The notes under the pieces: model-generated
What the model was told of the DNA's origin: nothing
The model's input: only the letters and a program-made list of their open reading frames with translations
The model's database searches: none
From: a virus
Reading direction: 5' to 3' (one strand)
DNA: 22,804 nt
IMG/VR virus record: IMGVR_UViG_3300024348_000267
Location: 1-22,804 of that record
Shown here: positions 7,707-14,598 of the stretch, in pieces
Position numbering within the stretch: position 1 is the stretch's first letter
How the letters are laid out: the number at the start of each line of letters is the position of its first letter
Made by a program: the position numbers and the translations under genes

Positions 7707-8200
7707 AGTCCACGCTTATTCAATGTACGATCAAGGAACCAATAGTTCAAAGTACCAGAGACAAGAGCAGAGAAGTCTGCTGACATCATTACTTTGAATA
7801 CGTCTACTGGAGGCATACCATTAGTCCATGAGTTATATGCTAACCAAATGTGAACAAATGACCATAGAGCTAAGATCCAGTATGTAACTACAGGTCGTAC
7901 TGAGGCTGACAATGCGGCTACCCATCCACCACCAGCGGCTTTAACCATATCCGCTTGTTGTTCAATAGCAGACTGGAAAGCACCCATAACACCGACATCA
8001 ATAGCGGCATCTCGTTGTGCACCAATCTCAGATAATTTTTGTTGTCCTCGTTGAGCTTCTAAGTCACACTGAAACTTAAACATATTAAGCTCATGTGAAC
8101 GTTCATCTTTCTTATCCATCCACTTAAGGACTTCAGGGGCTAGTCGAAATACACCACCAAGTAGTGATCCGAGAATACCGCCGCTTAACATTTCAAACAT
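7703..8200 (-). CDS. Putative holin, GTA-type 3TM family
   Basis: 165 aa. Residues 5-20 (LSGGILGSLLGGVFRLAP) form a Gly-rich hydrophobic segment. Residues 21-85 are charged and helical. The segment SVRPVVTYWILALWSFVHIW (about 98-117) is a clear transmembrane helix, and a third hydrophobic stretch near 140-155 ends in YWFLDRTLNKRGL. This layout matches the family of three-TM holins named from gene transfer agents. It overlaps the lysozyme gene by 4 nt. I chose ATG at 8200 because GGAAGG at 8209-8214 sits 8 nt upstream; a TTG at 8218 in the same frame has no such support. It probably makes the membrane lesions that release the lysozyme. Confidence 0.75.
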   Translation of the reverse strand: MFEMLSGGILGSLLGGVFRLAPEVLKWMDKKDERSHELNMFKFQCDLEAQRGQQKLSEIGAQRDAAIDVGVMGAFQSAIEQQADMVKAAGGGWVAALSASVRPVVTYWILALWSFVHIWLAYNSWTNGMPPVDVFKVMMSADFSALVSGTLNYWFLDRTLNKRGL

Positions 8201-8205
8201 ATAAT

Positions 8206-8700
8206 TTACCTTCCACAAACGTTAATACTACAATAGTATAGTATTTCATATATACCCCAAGCAATACCTAATAAAGAAACTATAATAACAGAAAGCATAA
8301 GATATAACTCTATTGCTTCACTTAATTCTTTCTTTCTTTTTAATTCTGCTTCTTTTGCTTTTCTTGTAGCATGAGCATCTTCAATATCCATTGCTTGAGA
8401 TCTTGCTTTAATTTTATTCCATACATCTATTTTACCAGCTTGCATAAAAAGTAATTGTAATTCTTTTTCAAACTGTATGGCTTGATCTAACGCCATTTCT
8501 ATCTGGATAGCAGTACCCATACTAGATTTCTTAGGGTCATTCTTTGCTTGTACTACAGCTTTTGTAGCTGTACTCTTAGCATCAAAGTACTTACCTAATA
8601 CGGGTCCTAATGATGATACATCGTCTATTGTTTTAGAAACCTTTTTAACTAAGGCTACTGCAGACTGGATTGCGGCTAGCGCTGTAATAGGATCAATCAT
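8206..8700 (-). CDS. Coiled-coil protein with C-terminal transmembrane helix, lysis cassette
   Basis: 164 aa. Begins MIDPITALAAIQSAVALVKK, followed by Lys/Ala-rich helices and a strongly charged coiled coil (about 85-130; ATRKAKEAELKRKKELSEAI). A single transmembrane helix follows near 132-152 (LYLMLSVIIVSLLGIAWGIY), then a short tail with two Cys. The start overlaps the stop of the 48-aa gene (ATGA), with AAAGGT about 9 nt upstream. I recognise this layout from aquatic phages in front of the 3TM holin, but no function is established to my knowledge. A spanin-like, antiholin or membrane-anchoring role is possible. A Cys-rich tail after a TM is unlike a classic Rz, whose TM is N-terminal. Confidence 0.7.
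   Translation of the reverse strand: MIDPITALAAIQSAVALVKKVSKTIDDVSSLGPVLGKYFDAKSTATKAVVQAKNDPKKSSMGTAIQIEMALDQAIQFEKELQLLFMQAGKIDVWNKIKARSQAMDIEDAHATRKAKEAELKRKKELSEAIELYLMLSVIIVSLLGIAWGIYEILYYCSINVCGR
8209..8214 (-). promoter_or_regulatory. Ribosome binding site fixing the holin start
   Basis: GGAAGG on the minus strand, 8 nt before ATG 8200, lying in the last codons of the 164-aa gene. It decides for ATG 8200 over the upstream in-frame TTG. Confidence 0.7.
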
Positions 8701-8843
8701 TTCTTATCTACCTTTTTCCATTCTAAACAAACAACAACACGGTTGTATACATCACCGTACCACGTCCACTTAATACATCTATATTTATCTTCTTTTACTG
8801 GTGCTTCTAAGGCTATTAAAAGTATTACAGAAGTTAAGAACAT
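8697..8843 (-). CDS. 48-aa micro-protein with hydrophobic N-terminus
   Basis: A short gene, ATG at 8843 to TGA at 8697: hydrophobic start MFLTSVILLIALEAPVKEDK, then YRCIKWTWYGDVYNRVVVCL and a charged tail. Its start shares a base with the previous stop (TAATG) and its stop overlaps the next start (ATGA), the same arrangement as its neighbours, which argues that it is translated. Residues 1-12 could be a short signal or membrane anchor. Two Cys flank a Trp/Tyr core and might form a disulphide outside the cytoplasm. The RCxxWxWxGDVYNR...C pattern resembles small conserved proteins I have seen in aquatic phages; function unknown. Confidence 0.65.
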   Translation of the reverse strand: MFLTSVILLIALEAPVKEDKYRCIKWTWYGDVYNRVVVCLEWKKVDKK

Positions 8844-9067
8844 TACTTATGTATCTTGTTATCTATAGCTAGCCATATTGCACCAAAGAAAGCACCAACA
8901 ATAATAATTGGTTTAACTGCTTTGGCAATCCATTCTAACACAAGGAAAGCACCTTGAGCAGCATTAAAAGCTTGAACAACTGTTTCAGTACTCTTGTCTA
9001 GCTTATCTACTTTGGCTTCAACAGCAAGTAGTCGTTCGTATATTTGTGTATGGGTTATCTCATCCAT
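8843..9067 (-). CDS. Small one-TM membrane protein, holin-like or antiholin candidate
   Basis: 74 aa. Residues 1-40 form a charged heptad-bearing helix (IYERLLAVEAKVDKLDKST), followed by QAFNAAQGAFLVLEWIAKAV and one transmembrane segment near 50-68 (VKPIIIVGAFFGAIWLAID), with a short basic tail. Size, single TM and position at the head of the lysis cassette suggest a small holin or holin regulator. The charged N-terminal coiled coil could oligomerise it or pair it with the 164-aa protein. No good Shine-Dalgarno precedes the ATG; it lies 14 nt after the preceding stop. Its own stop is part of a TAATG overlap with the 48-aa gene. Confidence 0.65.
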   Translation of the reverse strand: MDEITHTQIYERLLAVEAKVDKLDKSTETVVQAFNAAQGAFLVLEWIAKAVKPIIIVGAFFGAIWLAIDNKIHK

Positions 9068-9081
9068 TTACAATTACTTGA

Positions 9082-9384
9082 TTAAGCACTCCAAGGAAGA
9101 GGTGCTGGCTGTGGTGTAGGCACATTAGCTTGTGCAATAAGAAGATCAACTTCATTTTGCATAGCATTAACACGGTTTTCACCCAAGGCACTCTTAGTCC
9201 AAGCCAAAGCTTGTTCTTGAGTGATCTCATTAAATGGGGTGAAGTCATCAGGGTTTGCTGGTAGGAGGTTAACAGAGTAGTTAACCTGTTGACCATCTTT
9301 AGCAATAGTAAAGTTAGACATCACTACTGTTTGTGGTTCAGGTTCATTCATAACCTGTAAAGAATTTACTGTCCAATTATACAT
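9082..9384 (-). CDS. Small phage protein of unknown function ending in PLPW motif
   Basis: 100 aa. The start is set by AGGAGA at 9391-9396, 6 nt before ATG 9384, giving MYNWTVNSLQVMNEP. An in-frame start further upstream would overlap most of the preceding gene. Features are a beta-type N-terminal half, DDFTPFNEITQEQALAWTKS, a helix (RVNAMQNEVDLLIAQ) and a proline-rich end APLPWSA. This order (W.V..L, F.PF..(I/L)T.E....W, ..PLPW) resembles a small family common downstream of tail-fibre genes in cyanophages and other phages. Its function is unknown; a role in tail-fibre assembly is a guess from position. The first bases overlap the end of the 50-aa gene. Confidence 0.7.
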   Translation of the reverse strand: MYNWTVNSLQVMNEPEPQTVVMSNFTIAKDGQQVNYSVNLLPANPDDFTPFNEITQEQALAWTKSALGENRVNAMQNEVDLLIAQANVPTPQPAPLPWSA

Positions 9385-9529
9385 CAACGATCTCCTGATT
9401 TTTAGGTGTTTGTTCTTGCACTTGACGGGCAATCTCATTCATAACAAGGAAAGCACCTGTCTTAGTAGGTAGTTCTCCGAGTACTTGTTGAATAAAGTTT
9501 ACTGTGTTATCGTCTAATTCTAGTTTCAT
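9377..9529 (-). CDS. 50-aa conserved-looking phage micro-protein
   Basis: ATG 9529 to TAA 9377, with a weak CAGGAC about 5 nt upstream. It begins MKLELDDNTVNFIQQVLGEL, continues with PTKTGAFLVMNEIARQVQEQ and ends TPKNQEIVDV. It is probably a compact helical protein. The L.LD..TVNFI...LG.LPT.TGA....EI..Q pattern is one I have met in small genes just after tail fibres in many phages; I know of no assigned function. Its last codons contain the RBS of the 100-aa gene, and the two genes overlap by 8 nt, so they are likely translated together. Confidence 0.65.
   Translation of the reverse strand: MKLELDDNTVNFIQQVLGELPTKTGAFLVMNEIARQVQEQTPKNQEIVDV
9391..9396 (-). promoter_or_regulatory. Ribosome binding site fixing the start of the 100-aa gene
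   Basis: AGGAGA on the minus strand, 6 nt before ATG 9384, embedded in the end of the 50-aa gene. Confidence 0.7.
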
Positions 9530-9541
9530 ATATGTCCTGTA

Positions 9542-9811
9542 TTATACGTCTGTTGCACCAGCGTATTGAGTAAATGTTTTTAGTACACCATATATAGCAG
9601 GGATCAAGTCGCCTGACAGATCTTCCATGTTAATATAGTGGGCTTGTTGTTGAATAGAAGGCCAACCCGCTTTACGAGCTTCCTCTGTTGCGTGAATCTC
9701 AACTTGAACTTGAAGTTGATCCTTAGTACCAAAGAAGTTTGTGATCCTAGCGTAAGCTTGTACCTCAGATTGTCCATTGGTATTGTTTGTTGCTGTAATT
9801 TGTAATGCCAT
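9542..9811 (-). CDS. Small phage protein downstream of fibre genes
   Basis: 89 aa. ATG at 9811 preceded by AAGGAGC, 10 nt after the stop of the second giant fibre gene. A beta-rich first half (MALQITATNNTNGQSEVQAY; ARITNFFGTKDQLQVQVEIH) is followed by a helical segment (SGDLIPAIYGVLKTFTQY). No TM, signal or catalytic motif. Similar small genes follow tail fibres in other aquatic phages. It may be a fibre chaperone or minor tail component; that is inference from position. Composition returns here from the Gly/Ser/Thr-rich fibre to ordinary soluble protein. Confidence 0.65.
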   Translation of the reverse strand: MALQITATNNTNGQSEVQAYARITNFFGTKDQLQVQVEIHATEEARKAGWPSIQQQAHYINMEDLSGDLIPAIYGVLKTFTQYAGATDV

Positions 9812-9821
9812 ATATAGCTCC

Positions 9822-11342
9822 TTAATAAGTCATTTCGGTTGTGCGGATTTGGGCAACAGTCCTAATTGTAGTACTCGCTTGCCCTGTGAAAGTTACTGCC
9901 AACCCGCCATTGGTAGTGTCTGCTGTTACTGCTATCACCCAAGTGGATGCCCCTGCATCTGCGTATGTTGAGGTGACTGTTGGTGTTCCTACTAGGGCTG
10001 TAGAAGCGGCATTAGCACCACGCTTGATAACACCCTCAATAGTCCATCCTTTTGTGTTACCACCGCCTGTTACACCTGATACTACTTCTCCTGTAAAGAA
10101 ATAGGCTGAGTTGTTGGGCAAAATTACTTGGTTGGTTCCAGATGCGGCTGAGGTATCTGAACGTAAAACTGTAGCGGTTGCGTTTGTGGTTTCAATTCCA
10201 AGAACAAGCAATGCGGATTGGCTTACACCATATGCTCCTGCAATTGGTACACTTCCATAGGCAAACGAATTGACAATGCTTCGTGTTGTTCCATAAGCAC
10301 CAGAGGCTACTGCGTAATTTGAACTTGCTATGTTACTATTTCCGCCAATAACCGATGCTCCATATCCACTAGCAATATTATTAAAACCAGCGCCAACAAA
10401 TGCCGCTTGTCCTGAAGCAAGATTTGCCGCAAATTGTCCTTGTTGAATACTTCCATACAAGCCTCCGCCTACAACAGCAGAACCTAATCCACTTGCTGTA
10501 TTTCCATAGCCACCGCCTACAAAAGATGCTTCTTGTGATGCGGAGTTTTTCATACCACCCACAACACTAGCCCACGCACCACTAGCAACATTCCTGTTAC
10601 CAGCCGTTCCAGCATCACCACCACCGCCAATAAAGGAATATGAACCAGTGGCGGTGTTGTTTCCTCCTCCTACTACGATTCCGTGAGGGGTGTAAAAACT
10701 GAGTGTGCTAGTTGATGAGCCTGATGCTACTTGGCTAAGTGTGAGTGATGTGCCAGATATGGCGGCAACGTAGGTGTACGGGGATGTATTGATACTTGTG
10801 CCAGTAATTAACTGACCAACTTTAATAGATGCGTTTGAGCCACTTAATGTAACGGCTGTTGTGCCGTTCATAGTTCCGCTTTGAGTTGTTACCGCAGAAC
10901 CACTTGTTCCTGAGTTGGTAAATCCACCACCTATAAAGTTGTGATAACCAGCGGCAGTATTTGCTTGGCCTCCAGCAACTGTGGCAACGTCTCTGCTACC
11001 TGCTGTATTTGATATACCACCGCCAACAAAACTTAAATATCCTGAAGCAGTATTTGCTTGTCCACCAGCAACAATAGCAACAAGATTATTTGATGTATTT
11101 CCTAACCCAGAACAAACTGCCGAATAGGTGTTTGTTGCAGAATTAACACCGCCTCCACCTACAACTGCATAAAGTCCAGAAGCAGTATTTGTTTGACCGC
11201 CCGCTACAACAGAATAACCTGCACTTGCAACATTACCAGCGTTCGCCCTAGCAGTCTGCCAATCCACCGCATTAGCACCCCTAGCATTACCCCCTGTTGC
11301 TGTGGAATCTGTTTGTTGAGCCTGTAGCGCACCAGTACCTTT
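9822..11342 (-). repeat. Paralogous C-terminal copy, fibre 2 (partner 13189-14598)
   Basis: Counterpart of the fibre 1 C-terminal region, in direct orientation, about 3.3 kb away. It differs by more YadA-like units in front of and behind the inserted domain and by a diverged segment around residues 960-985. Confidence 0.85.
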
Positions 11343-13160
11343 TGGTTGTAGGACTAGGGGGATGTTTGTGTCTGAGCCAAGGGATTGAATAAGAGGGGCA
11401 GTACCAGTAGCACCACCTATTACTCTTACATAATTTACTACCGAAGCCGCTCCACCAACTACAAATGGATAACCAGAATTAGTTAAAACTACAAAGTCAC
11501 CTGAACCTTTTGTAGCCAATATAAAGTTGATACTAGAGTCACTACCTTGCGCAGATATAGTAGGTGAGTTTCCTGTGCTTGACCCCGTTACTTGTACATA
11601 GTTAACAGCAGAGGCTGTGTGGGCTACTGCCGCTTGAGTAGTGCCACCACCATTAGTTCTAAAAAAGACAGTTCCTGTACCATTTGAACCAAGCGAAAGA
11701 TTTGCGTTTGTACTACCTTGAGCAACAATGTAGGGGGTAGTTCCACCACTCAACTGAACAAAACCAGTGCCTGATGAATCAGCAACACGCACCATTTCAC
11801 CAGTGCCTGTATTAAATTTATGCGACCCAGTACCCTTGGTAGTGACATTCAAGTCAATATTTGTATCACTTCCCTGTACGCTTATCGTTGGCCCTGAGCC
11901 TGTAGCCGCACCTGTTGCTTGGACGTAATTGACTGCGGATGCTGTGTGGGTGACTGCAAATTGTGTAAACGCTGTTGAAGCTGTTTGCACAGCAATGGTA
12001 TTAGAACCACCTGCCGTAATAACAGTACTACCGCTTGATCCATAAATTGATCTGTTATATTGATCTCCGCTAATTATGGCGTAAGCATTAGGCGCAGTGG
12101 TTGAACCTGACCCAACTGCTAAGTGTGTTCCATAACTATTGTTGACTTTTAAATAACCAGTACCTTTGGTAAGCAGGTTTAAATCTACATTTGTATCACT
12201 GCCTTGACCACTAAGAGTTGGCCCTGTACCTGTAACCCCACCTGTAGCCAAAACAAAGTTAACAGCAGACGCAGTATGGTTTGCCCTTAATACTTCAGAA
12301 GCAAACGCATTTGTTTGCAAACTTAGGTAACCCGTGCCTTTAGATGTAATGATTCCATTATTGTTTGTTGTAGCCCCTGCAACACGCAAGCCAACTGACC
12401 CTGTTGAACCAATAGCTTCCCAATAATCAACTGTTGGTCTATTTGTATCGGCTACAGAAAATGCTACACCGCCCGCAGTCGCAAGTTGCAATGAGGCAAC
12501 ATTTGACGCTAAAGCCTTTATAGTGGCTATTCCACCAATACCTGCATAAGCAGTAGCACCAGAGCCACCACCCCCGCTAAAGGTTATTGTTGGTTGTTCT
12601 ACATAGCCACTACCTGCGTTGGTAATGGTAAATGTTCCGCCAGCGGCGTAAAACAAACTTGTGAGCGTAAGACCTGTTCCTGTGCCACCGGTAGTGGATA
12701 CAGGAGCAGTTGGCAGTACCAAGTATGGTGCATAATTTACTGCCGTAACAGCCGTAACTACGCCACCAGAAACCGCACTTACTCTAAAAGTTGCCGCAAC
12801 AGTTTGCGGAGTACCGCCAACCCATGAAACAACATCATTCAACGTGTACCCAGTGCCGCCAGATTGAACTGACGCAGTAATTGGCTGCATTACCAACACT
12901 GTTGCAGTAGCTTGAACACCACCCGCCGTGGTTGGAGGGGAAATGGTAATTGTCGGAAACCCCGTGTAACCCCCACTACCGCCTCCGTTATTTGTCAACG
13001 TAATAGCAGTAACAGTCCCGCCATTACTCAGGTTAAGCCCACCAGAGCCAGCCGCTACGTTAAACGCACCTGTGCCTTTAGGATTAACAGTCAACGATGC
13101 GTTAGTCGCAGTATCAGTTACTGTGATTTGTTCCGTTACGTGGTCAAGATTTATAGCCAT
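9822..13160 (-). CDS. Giant fibre/adhesin 2 with YadA-head-like beta-roll
   Basis: 1112 aa. ATG at 13160 with AAGGAGG 7 nt upstream. Residues 1-40 already look like the fibre repeat (VTDTATNASLTVNPKGTGAF). Residues 45-220 carry GGSGGYTGFPTITISPP-like units, three times GxGYxxxPTIT or variants. Residues 290-610 hold four copies of the TASAVNYVQVTGAATG / QGSDTNIDLNLTTKGTG repeat. Residues 645-955 are YadA-head-like units ((V/F)VGGGxxNTASGxYS), probably a trimeric left-handed beta-roll, interrupted by an inserted domain at 748-826. Residues 960-1112 form a C-terminal domain ending RTTEMTY, matching fibre 1. No enzyme motif and no typical anchor at the N-terminus. Likely a receptor-binding fibre; exact role inferred. 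Confidence 0.85.
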   Translation of the reverse strand: MAINLDHVTEQITVTDTATNASLTVNPKGTGAFNVAAGSGGLNLSNGGTVTAITLTNNGGGSGGYTGFPTITISPPTTAGGVQATATVLVMQPITASVQSGGTGYTLNDVVSWVGGTPQTVAATFRVSAVSGGVVTAVTAVNYAPYLVLPTAPVSTTGGTGTGLTLTSLFYAAGGTFTITNAGSGYVEQPTITFSGGGGSGATAYAGIGGIATIKALASNVASLQLATAGGVAFSVADTNRPTVDYWEAIGSTGSVGLRVAGATTNNNGIITSKGTGYLSLQTNAFASEVLRANHTASAVNFVLATGGVTGTGPTLSGQGSDTNVDLNLLTKGTGYLKVNNSYGTHLAVGSGSTTAPNAYAIISGDQYNRSIYGSSGSTVITAGGSNTIAVQTASTAFTQFAVTHTASAVNYVQATGAATGSGPTISVQGSDTNIDLNVTTKGTGSHKFNTGTGEMVRVADSSGTGFVQLSGGTTPYIVAQGSTNANLSLGSNGTGTVFFRTNGGGTTQAAVAHTASAVNYVQVTGSSTGNSPTISAQGSDSSINFILATKGSGDFVVLTNSGYPFVVGGAASVVNYVRVIGGATGTAPLIQSLGSDTNIPLVLQPKGTGALQAQQTDSTATGGNARGANAVDWQTARANAGNVASAGYSVVAGGQTNTASGLYAVVGGGGVNSATNTYSAVCSGLGNTSNNLVAIVAGGQANTASGYLSFVGGGISNTAGSRDVATVAGGQANTAAGYHNFIGGGFTNSGTSGSAVTTQSGTMNGTTAVTLSGSNASIKVGQLITGTSINTSPYTYVAAISGTSLTLSQVASGSSTSTLSFYTPHGIVVGGGNNTATGSYSFIGGGGDAGTAGNRNVASGAWASVVGGMKNSASQEASFVGGGYGNTASGLGSAVVGGGLYGSIQQGQFAANLASGQAAFVGAGFNNIASGYGASVIGGNSNIASSNYAVASGAYGTTRSIVNSFAYGSVPIAGAYGVSQSALLVLGIETTNATATVLRSDTSAASGTNQVILPNNSAYFFTGEVVSGVTGGGNTKGWTIEGVIKRGANAASTALVGTPTVTSTYADAGASTWVIAVTADTTNGGLAVTFTGQASTTIRTVAQIRTTEMTY

Positions 13161-13167
13161 ATAATGA

Positions 13168-13174
13168 CCTCCTT
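13168..13174 (-). promoter_or_regulatory. Strong ribosome binding site of fibre 2
   Basis: AAGGAGG on the minus strand, 7 nt before ATG 13160, in the 28-nt gap between the two giant fibre genes. It shows that fibre 2 is a separately initiated protein and not a read-through product of fibre 1. Confidence 0.75.
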
Positions 13175-13188
13175 ATAATAATTATTCA

Positions 13189-14598
13189 TTAATATGTTAC
13201 CTCAGTTGTTTCTAATTTTGCCACCCATCGTATAGTTGTAGATGCCGCACCCGTGACAGTCACAGCAAGTCCACCATTCGTAGTGTCAGCAGTTAAAGCG
13301 ATAGCCCACGCAGTAGCCCCTGCTGTTGCCGCCACTCGGTTAATTGCGGGTGTTCCTATCAGCACAGTCGATGCCGCATTAGCACCTCGCATGATTGCAC
13401 CTTCAAAAGACCATGAAGCACCATTAGCCGCAGCTGTTACGTTAGCAATGACAGAGCCTTTGAAATAGTATGCTGAGTTGTTGGGTAGGATAATCTGGTT
13501 TGTTGTTCCTGCCGCCCCGCCTTCAGACGTTAAAACAGTTGCTGTTGCATCTGTGGTTTGTTTACCAAGCACAAGCATTGCCGCCTGTGAACCATATGCA
13601 GTTGGTGTTGGAACATAGCACGCAGAAAAAGCAATATATCCAGTTATTCCTCTTGTGGTCGCATAATTTCCAATAGCAGTTGAATACGAGCTTGTAGTTT
13701 GATTTCCTACACCACCAATAATTGATGCGCCGTTTCCAACTGATAGATTTCCCCAACCACCGCCAACAAAAGAGCCTACGCCACTTGCTGTTTGAGCGGA
13801 TAGACCAGAACCATAAGTTCCACCCCCAACAACAATGGCACCAGTATTACTTGCAGTATTTTTTATTCCACCACCAACAAACGACCAATCCCCACTAGCC
13901 ACATTACGATTAGCCGCAGTCCCTGCATCGCCCCCGCCCAAAATAACGCTGTATGCACCTGTGGCCTGATTGTTACCACCGCCTACTACTACTCCGTGAG
14001 GGGTGAAAAAGAATAGGGTTGATGTGGATGAACCGCTTGCTACCTTAGACAGTGTGAGTGATGTGCCACTGATAGCGGCTACATAGGTGTCTGAGGCTAT
14101 GGAAGTGCCTGCAATGTACTGACCAACTTTGATATTTGCGTTACTACCAGACAGCGTGACTGCCGTGGTTGCGTTCATTGTCCCCGATTGGGTAGTTACC
14201 GCAGAACCACTTGTGCCTGAGTTGGTAAAGCCACCACCGATATAATTTAATACACCTGCTGAAGTATTTGCTTGACCACCAATAACTACTGACCTTTCAC
14301 CAGATACAGTATTTCCATAACCACCACCAGAAAAAGAATAGATGCCTGTTGCTGAATTTACAAAGCCACCAACAATAGCACCACCATAAGCAGAGTTGCT
14401 ATTTTGATAGCCTGAACCAATAAAGCCATAAATACCCGAATTTATATTATTAAATCCACCACCAATAACAGAATTTTGTCCACTTGCTACATTAGCCGCT
14501 GAAGCCCTTTGAGTCTGCCAATCAACAGCATTAGCCCCCCTAGCATTACCACCAGTAGCAGATGATGTAGTGGCTTGGGCTTGTAATGCACCAGTACC
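13189..14598 (-). repeat. Paralogous C-terminal copy, fibre 1 (partner 9822-11342)
   Basis: Residues 1113-1581 of fibre 1 align over the whole length with residues 607-1112 of fibre 2, beginning at GTGALQAQ, through GGNARGANAVDWQT, the beta-roll, the inserted domain and the final NGGLAVT(V/F)TG. Some DNA runs are nearly identical, others clearly diverged. The fibre 2 copy has several extra beta-roll units. Confidence 0.85.

Noticed and set aside
8201-8218. Longer holin starting at TTG 8218
   Set aside because: No RBS for it; GGAAGG is well placed for ATG 8200.
9385-9438. Longer start for the 100-aa protein at 9438
   Set aside because: Would overlap most of the 50-aa gene; AGGAGA at 9391-9396 supports ATG 9384.
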